Shown piece after piece: positions 18,471-25,660 of a stretch of 64,000 nt of DNA. Both the position numbers and the translations under genes were made by a program. Below the pieces are notes generated by a model. That model searched no databases. It was not told the DNA's origin and saw only the letters and a program-made list of their open reading frames with translations. The stretch is taken from contig BPJS01000001.1 of the NCBI GenBank assembly GCA_026004735.1, positions 2,553,641-2,617,640 of the forward strand. The letters are read 5' to 3'. Every line of letters starts with the position of its first letter. Position 1 is the stretch's first letter. The DNA is from Isosphaeraceae bacterium (GTDB lineage Bacteria > Planctomycetota > Planctomycetia > Isosphaerales > Isosphaeraceae).

Positions 18471-20171
18471 CTAGAAACCTGCGGCCAAGCCGTCTTTGCG
18501 AGGATCGGAGCCGCCGATCAGGATGCCGCGGCGACGGTCGATGCGGATGGCCTGGTAGCCGCCGAATCCGCCGGGGGAGGCGGCCTCGACCCGATGGCCG
18601 CGGGCTCTGAGGGCCTCAGCCAATCCGGGAGGGAAGCCGCTCTCGAGATAAACAATCCCACCGCCGTCGGCCGGGGTTCCGGTCGGGTCCGAGGAGCCGT
18701 CGTGCCGCCACCGGGGAGCGTCGCCGGCCTCCTGGACGTCCATGCCGAAGTCGATCAGGTTGACGAGGACCTGGGCATGGCCCTGGGCCTGCATGTCGCC
18801 GCCCATGAGGCCCAGACTTGCCCAGGGCTCGCCCTGGTGGGTTACGAAGGCGGGGATGATGGTATGGAAGGGGCGTTTGCCCGGCTCGAGGCGATTGGCG
18901 TGGCTGGGGTCGAGGGCAAACAGGGTCCCGCGATTCTGCAAAGGAAAGCCCAGACCCGGGACAACGTGGTGGGAGCCGAAGCCGTGGAAATTGCTCTGGA
19001 TGAGGCTGACGACCGTACCCTGGGGATCGGCGACGGTCAGATAGATCGTGTCGGCTGAACCGGTTGGATCGCCGGCGCGGGGTTTCTGGCTCGCGCGGGC
19101 CAGATTCAGTTCTGATGCCCTCTGTCGGGCATATGGCTTCGAGATCAGGCGGGCGACTGGAACTTCGGCAAACCGGGGATCGGCGTAGTAGCGCGCCCGG
19201 TCTTCGTAGGCGAGCTTTTTGGCCTCGACCATGAGATGGACCAGTTCGGGCGATCCAAAGCCGAGCGCCTTCAGGTCGTAGGGTTCGATCAGGTTGAGGA
19301 TTTGCAGGACGGCGATTCCCTGACATGGTGGGGGCAGTTCCCAGACGTCGTAGCCGCGATAGTGGGTCGACACGGGATCGACCCACTCGCCGCGGTGCCC
19401 GGCGAGGTCCTCGGCAGTCAGCAAGGCATCTGTCTGGCGGGCGTAGTCGGCGATGGCCTGGGCGATTGGTCCGGAGTAGAAGGCGTCGCGTCCGTTTTGA
19501 GCGATGCGGCGGAGGGATTGGGCCAGGTCCGGGTTGCGAAACACGTCGCCGGTTGCCGGGGCAACTCCGTGGGGAAGGAAGCAGGCGGCTGTGGCCGGGA
19601 CTTCCGCCAGGGCGGGGGCCGCAGCTTGCCACTCGGCGGCGATCAGCTCGGAGACGGGGAAGCCGTCTTCGGCGTGGCGGATGGCCTCGTCGAAGAGTTT
19701 GGACCAAGGCAGCCGGCCAAAGCGCTCGTGGAGCATGGACCAGCCGTCGACGCAGCCGGGTACGGACCAACTGAGCGGTCCGTAGGTCGGGATTCGGTCG
19801 AGTCCTCGACGGCGAAATTCGGCGATGGTTGCCCGGGCCGGGGCAGCGCCGCTGGCGTTCAGGCCATAGAGCCGCCTGGTTTGAGCATCCCAGACGATCG
19901 CGAATAGATCCCCGCCGAGGCCGCAGGACATTGGCTCGACGACCCCGAGGACTGCGTTGGCCGCGATGGCGGCATCGACGGCGGACCCGCCGGCTCGGAG
20001 AACGGCGAGGGCTGCCTCGGTCGCCAAAGGCTGGCTGGTCGCCGCCATGCCCTGGCGGGCGAGAACGGCTGAACGGGACTTGTGCAACGGTCCGGCGGGG
20101 CGATCGTGCCCGAACAGATGCGCCGCGGTGTAGCCCAGCAGCACCACGGTTCCCATGAATCCGATGCTCAT
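18471..20171 (-). CDS. ggt: Gamma-glutamyltransferase family protein
   Basis: A 566-residue Ntn-hydrolase that cleaves gamma-glutamyl bonds, for example in glutathione. The large subunit has MAATSQPLATEAALAVLRAGGSAVDAAIA and SCGLGGDLF, both strongly conserved. Autoprocessing is expected before Thr375 in the motif SADTIYLTVADPQG, giving a small subunit beginning with the catalytic Thr. Later MGGDMQAQGHAQVLVNLIDFGMDVQEA is the small-subunit signature. The first 20 residues are hydrophobic, so it is probably exported or membrane-tethered, as GGTs usually are periplasmic. AGGAGA lies 7 nt before the ATG. Probably monocistronic. Confidence 0.9.
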   Translation of the reverse strand: MSIGFMGTVVLLGYTAAHLFGHDRPAGPLHKSRSAVLARQGMAATSQPLATEAALAVLRAGGSAVDAAIAANAVLGVVEPMSCGLGGDLFAIVWDAQTRRLYGLNASGAAPARATIAEFRRRGLDRIPTYGPLSWSVPGCVDGWSMLHERFGRLPWSKLFDEAIRHAEDGFPVSELIAAEWQAAAPALAEVPATAACFLPHGVAPATGDVFRNPDLAQSLRRIAQNGRDAFYSGPIAQAIADYARQTDALLTAEDLAGHRGEWVDPVSTHYRGYDVWELPPPCQGIAVLQILNLIEPYDLKALGFGSPELVHLMVEAKKLAYEDRARYYADPRFAEVPVARLISKPYARQRASELNLARASQKPRAGDPTGSADTIYLTVADPQGTVVSLIQSNFHGFGSHHVVPGLGFPLQNRGTLFALDPSHANRLEPGKRPFHTIIPAFVTHQGEPWASLGLMGGDMQAQGHAQVLVNLIDFGMDVQEAGDAPRWRHDGSSDPTGTPADGGGIVYLESGFPPGLAEALRARGHRVEAASPGGFGGYQAIRIDRRRGILIGGSDPRKDGLAAGF

Positions 20172-20423
20172 GGTGCTGTCTCCTGCGTGCGGAGGCTAAT
20201 ACGACCCGAGTCGGTCTGTCATCTTGACGGGACCGAGCCAGCTCTGCAACGACGGCTCGAGTGCCGAGGGAGCCTCTGATCTGGGGTGGTGCGGGCCTGG
20301 CAGGGGCTTCGACCAGCTCAAGCGCACTTCGAAACGGGTGGCCGGGGACGGGGCGAGCGCAGCTCGCAGGCGGCGGCCGAGCGGCGGCAGCAGAACCGGG
20401 GGCCGCTGGCCGGCTGGGCTCGA

Positions 20424-20960
20424 TCAGGGCAGGCTGGCAACGAAGCGACGGAGGCGGTTGCAGCAGGCGTCGGCCAGGGCTTCGGGTTCGGGGAAGAGGC
20501 CGGAGGGGCCGCGTCGGAGGGAGAAGGCAAGGCTCTCCTGTCCCGGATTGATACGGAATAGCCCGAGGGGGATGGCGCGCGCTCGCCGGACGGACTGAAG
20601 CGCAGCGGCGATCCGGGCCTCGTCGTCGGGGTCGATGGGCCGCGGCGTCAAGATGATGCCCGTGAAGACAACCGAAGGGGCGACCCGCCAGGGTGTGACC
20701 GACTCGGCAGCCAGAGCCAGCCGGTGCAGGAGGGCGGCATCACCGCCGTGGTCGATCTCGACGTCGGCCGGATGGCGGGCAACGAGGACGAGGCTGCGCG
20801 TGCGGCCTAGGTAGGGAATCCAATGAAGCCGGACCGGGCGCAGAGCGATGCGGAGGATGGTCAGAGGCTCAGGTTGGACGAGCTCGAAGCCGTCGCGCCA
20901 GGTGGGCGCGAGGGAGGCGAGGGCCGATTCGGCGAGGTCGAGCACGTCGTCTTCAATCAT
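20424..20960 (-). CDS. Hypothetical protein, 178 aa
   Basis: I do not recognise this protein. It is a soluble-looking 178-residue polypeptide with no signal peptide or membrane span, mixed alpha/beta character, and blocks such as PVRLHWIPYLGRTRSLVLVARHP and VFTGIILTPRPIDPDDEARI, which have normal hydrophobic/polar alternation and so look like real coding sequence. It lies between ggt (same strand, downstream) and the DUF6807 gene (divergent). No conserved catalytic motif is visible. Confidence 0.6.
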   Translation of the reverse strand: MIEDDVLDLAESALASLAPTWRDGFELVQPEPLTILRIALRPVRLHWIPYLGRTRSLVLVARHPADVEIDHGGDAALLHRLALAAESVTPWRVAPSVVFTGIILTPRPIDPDDEARIAAALQSVRRARAIPLGLFRINPGQESLAFSLRRGPSGLFPEPEALADACCNRLRRFVASLP

Positions 20961-21273
20961 GAGAGAAGTTGGGGCACGCGGCGGGAGCCGCCGGGTCAGT
21001 CAGGCAGAGACGGAGCCGATTGGGGAAGCGGGCGGCTGAGTCGGGCCGCCTCGACAGGACGCGACGAACCGCGCGGGGTGAGGTGGTTGGAAGATGTGCC
21101 AATCAGTGCCGTGGCGGTGCATGGGCGGATCCGAAGACGACCTTGGTTTGAGCGACTGAGGAACCGGGAGGGTCGAACGCCGTTGCGATCTCATTCCATC
21201 GTATCTGGCGTTGCGGATGATCCGATGCGAAAGTGGATCGAGAGCCGGTTTTTTCGATCTGGAGAGGCCCGAC
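20961..21273. other. Divergent intergenic spacer, nothing identified
   Basis: This 313-nt spacer separates the start of the hypothetical gene at 20960 (minus) from the DUF6807 gene at 21274 (plus) and so should contain both promoters. I see no convincing -35/-10 pair, operator palindrome or RNA structure. GGAGAGG at 21261-21267 is the ribosome binding site of the downstream gene. Confidence 0.4.
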
Positions 21274-22506
21274 ATGAAGCGGCACGGACTGGGGTGGATG
21301 GCCGGTTGGGTGATCGGGATTGGTCGGGTTGTCGTGGCGGCGGGGGGAGAGGCGGAGGTCCGGGTTGTCGGCGGGGAGGAGCCGCTGGGGCCGGTCCCGG
21401 TGCTGGAGGCTCTGCCGAGTGGGTCGGGTGTGGGACCGGGGGCGTATCGGCTGGAGCCGGATGGCGATGGCGGACCGGCCTGCGCGGCCACGGTCTTCCA
21501 CGATGGTGATCGGCTGATCTTGGCGGCCATCATCGACCGGATCGGCGCCGGCCAGGAGCGGCGGTTCCGGTTGAAGGCCGGTGCTCCCCAGGACCGCGAA
21601 CCTTGGCGGTTGGAAGTGAGGAACGAGGGGGTGGACGTGGTCGCGGGCGACCAGGTTGTCATCGGCTACCGGGTTGGCCCGACGAAGCCATACTGGCACC
21701 CCGTAACCGGTCCGATGGGGCTGGCGATGACCCGGGGTTGGCCGATGGAGCAGGGACGCAACGAGGCCGAAGACCATCCCCACCAGCGTTCGATGTGGTT
21801 TGCGCACGGCGACGTCAACGGAGTGGATTTCTGGGCATCCGACCCGCTGAACCGGTCGAGTTCGAAACACGGCCGGATTCGTCCGACGGGTCGGGACCTG
21901 ACCGTGACCGGTCCGGGGTTTGCGGCGATTCGGACAACGAACCAGTGGCTCGATGGCGATGGAGAGCCGGTCTGTGACGACGTGGAGATGCTACGGATCT
22001 GGGACGGGGGCGAGGTGCGGCTGATCGATGTCGAGGTTGAGCTGCACGCCGCGCACGGTCCGGTCCGATTCGGCGACACCAAGGAGGGAGTCTTCGGAGT
22101 GCGGGTCGCGTCGGAGCTGGCCGTTGACAGCCAACGTGGGGGAAAGATCGTCAACGCCGAAGGCTTGAGCGATGGCGAGGCCTGGGGCAAACCCTCGGCC
22201 TGGGTGGACTATAGCGGCGTGATCGCGGGTCAGCCGGTTGGTCTGGCGATTTTGGACCATCCGTCGAACCTGAGGCACCCGACGACCTGGCACGTGCGGA
22301 CCTACGGGCTGTTTGCGGCCAATCCGTTCGGGTATCACGATTTCGGGGTCGGAAGGCCGGGTGCGTACACGATCCCGGCGGGGGAATTTCTGCGGATGCG
22401 GTATCGGATCGTGCTTCATCGCGGCGATGCGGAGACTGGCAAGGTGGCGCGGCACTTCCGGGCGTTCGAGCGGCCGCCCCAGGTGGAGATCTCCGTCGCG
22501 GATTGA
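21274..22506 (+). CDS. PmoA-like DUF6807 family protein
   Basis: A 410-residue protein of the family annotated as PmoA-like or DUF6807, common in planctomycetes and Verrucomicrobia and often encoded near sugar-degrading genes. Characteristic blocks are GPTKPYWHPVTGPMG, the HPHQRSMWFAHGDVNGVDFW motif, KEGVFGVRVA, WVDYSGVIAGQPVGLAILDHPSNLRHPTTWHVR and the closing YRIVLHRGDAETGKV. The His-rich centre suggests a metal site. An N-terminal hydrophobic stretch suggests export. The biochemical role is not established. GGAGAGG 6-7 nt upstream supports the ATG at 21274 over the upstream one. Confidence 0.8.
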   Translation: MKRHGLGWMAGWVIGIGRVVVAAGGEAEVRVVGGEEPLGPVPVLEALPSGSGVGPGAYRLEPDGDGGPACAATVFHDGDRLILAAIIDRIGAGQERRFRLKAGAPQDREPWRLEVRNEGVDVVAGDQVVIGYRVGPTKPYWHPVTGPMGLAMTRGWPMEQGRNEAEDHPHQRSMWFAHGDVNGVDFWASDPLNRSSSKHGRIRPTGRDLTVTGPGFAAIRTTNQWLDGDGEPVCDDVEMLRIWDGGEVRLIDVEVELHAAHGPVRFGDTKEGVFGVRVASELAVDSQRGGKIVNAEGLSDGEAWGKPSAWVDYSGVIAGQPVGLAILDHPSNLRHPTTWHVRTYGLFAANPFGYHDFGVGRPGAYTIPAGEFLRMRYRIVLHRGDAETGKVARHFRAFERPPQVEISVAD

Positions 22507-22684
22507 AGCGCCGGGCAACTCGTCGATGGTTCGTCCGCGGTGGGAACCCGGGCTTCTGGATTCGATCAGGTGGTGGCCGAGCGGGGAGGCCGATCGGGTC
22601 GCTGGCGGGAGGCGTGGGCCGCTGGGCTGGTCCTAGCCCGCCATCGCAAGGCTGGTCTGGCCCGGCGCGGCCTGAGGAGGAGAC

Positions 22685-23281
22685 TCAGCGGCTTCCGCGA
22701 ATGGTGCGGGTTGGAGTGAGGATGCCGTGGAGCGGCTGGTCGTGGGGCTGCCGGGGGAGGCATTCGACGATCTGGCAGTCGAAGGCGAGCGACCAGCAGG
22801 GGACGGCGGGCGGGATGATGGCCAGGAGGCGGTCGTAATAGCCGCCGCCTCGGCCGAGCCGGTACCCTTCACGGTCGTAGGCCAGGCCGGGGATCAAGGC
22901 CCAGTCGAGTTGGGCGAGTTGGTCGGGGCTGAGAGAGGGCTGGGCCGGATGCGGCTCAGGGATTCCGAGGCGGCCGGGGGCGAGTTGGGCGCCTGGGTCG
23001 TCGACGCGGTGCAGGATGAGCCGGTGCGCGGAGCGATCGACGCGGGGTAGGATCAGATGTCGGCCGCCGGCGAGGACGGCGTCGACGAGGGGACGGGTGT
23101 CGATCTCCTCCGGGAAGCAGGCGACGAAGAGCAGGATCGAGCGGGCGGATTGGAAGTCGGCACGAGCCAACAGGTGGTCGATCAGGGCCGCCTCATCGGC
23201 GCGGCGGCGTTCGGGGTCGAGAGCAGCGATGGCCGCTCGAGCGGTTTGACGGAGGGCGCGCTTGGCCGAGACGACGGACAT
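22685..23281 (-). CDS. 5-formyltetrahydrofolate cyclo-ligase
   Basis: A 198-residue enzyme (YgfA/FAU1 family) that uses ATP to convert 5-formyl-THF to 5,10-methenyl-THF. Conserved parts are the N-terminal AKRALRQTARAAIAAL helix, ILLFVACFPEEIDTRPLV, and the signature LAYDREGYRLGRGGGYYDR, which binds nucleotide and folate. The ATG at 23281 fits the family start; a longer frame would run through the hairpin and the 3' part of the 6S RNA. No ribosome binding site is obvious, and a strong hairpin ends about 14-24 nt before the start. Placement just after a 6S RNA mirrors E. coli ssrS-ygfA. Confidence 0.9.
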   Translation of the reverse strand: MSVVSAKRALRQTARAAIAALDPERRRADEAALIDHLLARADFQSARSILLFVACFPEEIDTRPLVDAVLAGGRHLILPRVDRSAHRLILHRVDDPGAQLAPGRLGIPEPHPAQPSLSPDQLAQLDWALIPGLAYDREGYRLGRGGGYYDRLLAIIPPAVPCWSLAFDCQIVECLPRQPHDQPLHGILTPTRTIRGSR

Positions 23282-23294
23282 CGGGGTGGAGACG

Positions 23295-23342
23295 GGAAAA
23301 GAGGGCGGCCCGCCAACCTCCGCGGAGGGTGTGGCGGGCCGC
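23295..23342 (-). terminator. Terminator-like hairpin between 6S RNA and the cyclo-ligase gene
   Basis: An 11-bp perfect stem pairs 23332-23342 with 23305-23315, with a smaller self-complementary segment in its loop, and is followed on the minus strand by a CTCTTTTCCC tract. It could end the 6S transcript, act as an attenuator for the cyclo-ligase gene, or both. Confidence 0.6.
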
Positions 23343-23527
23343 TTGGGAGAAAGACTCCACCGCAATGCCGTCCAGGGTGCTTTTGAGAACCCGTGCTTAA
23401 GGTGGGGACCTGTGGTCGCGGCGATGCCGACTGACGCTTCAACGGACCCCTACGGGTGCTCATCGGTTCGCCAAAAGAACACCCCTGCGCGAACATGGCA
23501 GAGCCATGCCCAACCATGGTCAGGCAC
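23343..23527 (-). ncRNA. ssrS: 6S RNA (SsrS)
   Basis: 6S RNA binds the housekeeping RNA polymerase holoenzyme by mimicking an open promoter. The minus strand contains blocks closely matching E. coli 6S: ATGTTCGC with a following CAGGGGTG near the 5' side (about 23497-23479), and near the 3' side CACCTTAA, GGGTTC, then CACCCTGGACGGCAT (about 23403-23365). CAGGGGTG pairs with CACCCTG, and the helix continues outwards to TTGGG (23513-23509) pairing with CCCAA (23347-23343), leaving a large internal bulge as in 6S. Predicted length is about 185 nt, as in E. coli (184). The downstream neighbour is the cyclo-ligase gene, the classical partner. Ends are inferred. Confidence 0.8.
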
Positions 23528-23532
23528 CTATG

Positions 23533-23561
23533 ATCGTACCTGACGAAGGGGGGAGCGGCAA
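23533..23561 (-). promoter_or_regulatory. Putative promoter of the 6S RNA gene
   Basis: On the minus strand TTGCCG (23561-23556) and TACGAT (23538-23533) are separated by exactly 17 nt. Transcription would begin near 23527, consistent with the 5' end needed to close the 6S terminal helix. Confidence 0.5.
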
Positions 23562-23671
23562 GTCGGGCAACGCGAACGGGCCGCGTGCGCCCTCACTGGC
23601 TGATGCGGAGCAGCGCGGCCCGAAACGCTGGCGCGAGAGGCAGGCTTTGGGAGGCGGAGAATCCTGATGAA

Positions 23672-24766
23672 TCAGAGTTCGTTGCCGTCGTGAATCATCG
23701 GCTCCAGCTCTTTGGTGTTGCGTTCGACGGCGAGGACGATGGTGCGCTCCTCGACGCCGTCAGCGCTGGCGGCGACCGCCGGAATGATCTGGCGGGCTTC
23801 GGGCAAAGCGAAGCGAACCGAGAAGGTGCCATCGGGTCGAAGGGGAACCGGCTCGCCCTGGAGGGTGACCTTGGCGGTCGGCTCGGTGGCACCGTAGACG
23901 ACCAGTTCGGCGTCAAGCTCGAAGTGGAACGAGCGGCCCGGGAGGTTGAGCAGCGGGCCGTTGAGGAATGGCAGCGAGGCGCTGTTCATCGGACGGCGCA
24001 TCTTTTCCTCGAACAGCTCACGGAGGGCAGAATGCATCCCGGCGGGGTCGTTGCCGCCGGACTGGTGGAAGATGCGTTCGCAGTCTTTTTCGATCGTCAG
24101 CCAGTTTTGCTCAAACATGTCCGAGGCGCCGGCCTTGGGCATCGTGACGACGTTGGAGCGGGCCAGGACGTAAAATTTGCCACGCGGGGAGAGGTAGCCG
24201 ATATCGACGCGGAACGAATGGAGCGGCGCGTTGACGTCGATGTACCAGTTGGACACGCCGCCGTGGATCGGGATGTCGCGGACGTGGCATTCGCTGGCCG
24301 GGGTCGTGTCCTCGCTCGAGACATCCATCAGCCGGAGGATCGGGCGGGCGGCGTGCCACTCCTGACCGAGGGCCGCCTGGGCCCGGGCCAGCGTGGAGCG
24401 CGACAGCTCCCAGTAGGTGTGAAGCCAGTAGGGGTCGCGCACCATCGTGATGATGCGGTCTTTCTCGCAGCTATGAGACAGCCGGGCGGGAGATGATGGC
24501 GGCTCGAGCACGCGTTTAGGAGCCGCCGAGGCAGCGGAGCGGGACGGACGTTGAGCACTGCGTGTGGGACTGGTCGCGGGACGAGGAGGAGCCGGTTGAG
24601 GTTTGAAAGGAGCGGGGGCGGGTGGAGCGGCCTTACCCTTGCGGGCGGGGGTCAGCGCGCGAATCAATTGATCCTTACGCATCGCATGCCAGCCCACGAT
24701 CCCCTGGTCGCGGGCCATCCGCGCGAGCTCCTTCTTGTTGCATTGCTGGAGCTTTTCGAAGGTCAT
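23672..24766 (-). CDS. DUF4912 domain protein with Rho-N/SAP-like N-terminus
   Basis: A 364-residue protein. Residues about 1-40 (LARMARDQGIVGWHAMRKD then QLIRAL) resemble the short helical Rho N-terminal or SAP nucleic-acid-binding fold. A proline- and alanine-rich linker of about 60 residues follows. The main domain carries DUF4912 features: DRIITMVRDPYWLHTYWEL, then a WYIDV strand and YLSPRGKFYVLARSN. A C-terminal segment with GRSFHFELDAELVVYGATEP looks like a beta-sandwich. The function of DUF4912 is unknown. A GTG at 24775 is an alternative start; ATG 24766 has GGAG about 9 nt upstream. The small RNA gene ends about 195 nt upstream on the same strand. Confidence 0.8.
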   Translation of the reverse strand: MTFEKLQQCNKKELARMARDQGIVGWHAMRKDQLIRALTPARKGKAAPPAPAPFKPQPAPPRPATSPTRSAQRPSRSAASAAPKRVLEPPSSPARLSHSCEKDRIITMVRDPYWLHTYWELSRSTLARAQAALGQEWHAARPILRLMDVSSEDTTPASECHVRDIPIHGGVSNWYIDVNAPLHSFRVDIGYLSPRGKFYVLARSNVVTMPKAGASDMFEQNWLTIEKDCERIFHQSGGNDPAGMHSALRELFEEKMRRPMNSASLPFLNGPLLNLPGRSFHFELDAELVVYGATEPTAKVTLQGEPVPLRPDGTFSVRFALPEARQIIPAVAASADGVEERTIVLAVERNTKELEPMIHDGNEL

Positions 24767-24962
24767 ACCGGCCACTCCGAAGGGGCCTCCGCCTAGAGGG
24801 GAGGTCGCCAGACAAGGGGAGAGCTCGTCCGTGAGTGGTCAGTCGGGCCCGGTCCGTGATACCCGGACTGCAATAGGTAGGAAGTAAGGGGGGAGTTGCT
24901 GGCGGGTCCGGCAGGCGTCGGGCCGGGGCGTGGAAGCGCGGGGGAGAAGGGCCGATCAGGGG

Positions 24963-25001
24963 AAAAAAAAAGCGGCCTCCCGACCGAAGTCGAGATGCCG
25001 C
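24963..25001 (-). terminator. Strong intrinsic terminator of a small RNA gene
   Basis: On the minus strand a GC-rich stem closed by a TTCG tetraloop (arms 25001-24997 with 24976-24972, continuing inwards past a one-base mismatch to the loop at about 24988-24985) is followed directly by nine T residues at 24971-24963. This is a textbook Rho-independent terminator. Confidence 0.88.
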
Positions 25002-25097
25002 CGAACGACTCACCCTAGCTTGTGGCCTGGTCGCCCCACATCGGCGCTCTCCCCATCGGAGACAACCTACTCAGGGGAACCTACAAGCAACCGGTGT
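24963..25097 (-). ncRNA. Unassigned structured small RNA, about 135 nt
   Basis: A complete minus-strand transcription unit with no plausible reading frame: promoter at 25102-25130, start near 25095-25097, terminator at 24963-25001. Predicted pairings nest: CACC near the 5' end with GGTG (about 25014-25011), GCTTGT (25088-25083) with ACAAGC (25023-25018), and GGTTGTC (25067-25061) with GGCGACC (25035-25029). Inside are two small hairpins that both present a GATG loop (TCTCC/GGGAGA and CGCC/GGCG), the second competing with the GGTTGTC helix. It matches neither SRP RNA, tmRNA, RNase P, 6S nor a riboswitch I know. It may act in trans, or be a terminated leader of the DUF4912 gene about 195 nt downstream. 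Confidence 0.7.
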
Positions 25098-25101
25098 GAA
25101 G

Positions 25102-25130
25102 AATTTATCAAAAACGGCGAAATCTGTCAA
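25102..25130 (-). promoter_or_regulatory. Near-consensus sigma-70 promoter of the small RNA
   Basis: On the minus strand TTGACA (25130-25125, perfect consensus) and TAAATT (25107-25102, four of six) are separated by exactly 17 nt. The surrounding sequence is AT-rich compared with this GC-rich genome, which adds weight. Confidence 0.75.
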
Positions 25131-25219
25131 CCGCGGCGCTCGGGAATGTGACGAAAGCGTTCGCGAATAGGGAGGGCAGCGACATTGTGAAAAATTTCGC
25201 AGATTGGGGGGGCACTTTA

Positions 25220-25248
25220 TTGACAGGGCTGGCGGGGGGCTTCAGAAT
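25220..25248 (+). promoter_or_regulatory. Putative promoter of the atp operon
   Basis: TTGACA (25220-25225) and CAGAAT (25243-25248, four of six) are separated by 17 nt, about 130 nt before the first atp gene. It is divergent from the small RNA promoter, with the two -35 boxes about 90 nt apart. Confidence 0.6.
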
Positions 25249-25378
25249 CGCGGTTCGAAGTCGGGTCGACCGGGCGGACTGAGAAGGACGGGTCGAGCGT
25301 GCCTCTGGACTGGAGAGCCGGCGAGGGGTGCGTTGGAGTCGATTCTTCTTGGTTTGATCGGAGTCGCGGGGTGATCCC

Positions 25379-25660
25379 TTGGTAGAGGGCGGTGGCCGCA
25401 GCCCGATTGCGTTGGGCTGGATGTGGGCCTCCCGGGTCTCGAGTCTGGGGATGGCGTTCGCGATCCCACCGCTGCTGGGGGCGTGGCTGGACCAGTGGCT
25501 GGGTACGGGGCCGGCGGGGGTGTTGGTCGGGATGGGTGTGGGTTTTGGGGTGGGGATGCTGCGGTTGGTGGCATGGGCGCAGGGCGCGGCGCGGGGGTCG
25601 GAAGTGGGCGGAGGCAGCGGGGCACGTCGCGGCCGGGGTGAGACGAGAGGTCAGAGCTGA
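25379..25660 (+). CDS. AtpI/AtpZ-type F0F1 ATP synthase accessory membrane protein
   Basis: A short (up to 93-residue) protein with two membrane hairpin spans, SSLGMAFAIPPLLGAWLDQWL and GVLVGMGVGFGVGML, joined by the GxWLDxWLGTGP turn that is typical of AtpZ/AtpI proteins. These sit at the head of many atp operons and are linked to ATP synthase assembly or Mg2+/Ca2+ supply. The start is uncertain: TTG 25379 has GGGGTGA about 5 nt upstream, while ATG 25421 would give a shorter protein that still keeps both spans. Its TGA overlaps the ATG of atpB (TGATG), showing translational coupling. The C-terminal 25 residues are basic. Confidence 0.75.
   Translation: MVEGGGRSPIALGWMWASRVSSLGMAFAIPPLLGAWLDQWLGTGPAGVLVGMGVGFGVGMLRLVAWAQGAARGSEVGGGSGARRGRGETRGQS

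Noticed and set aside
25245..25275. tRNA-like T-arm sequence near GGTTCGAAGTC
   Set aside because: No acceptor, D or anticodon arm can be folded around it; it lies in the atp leader.
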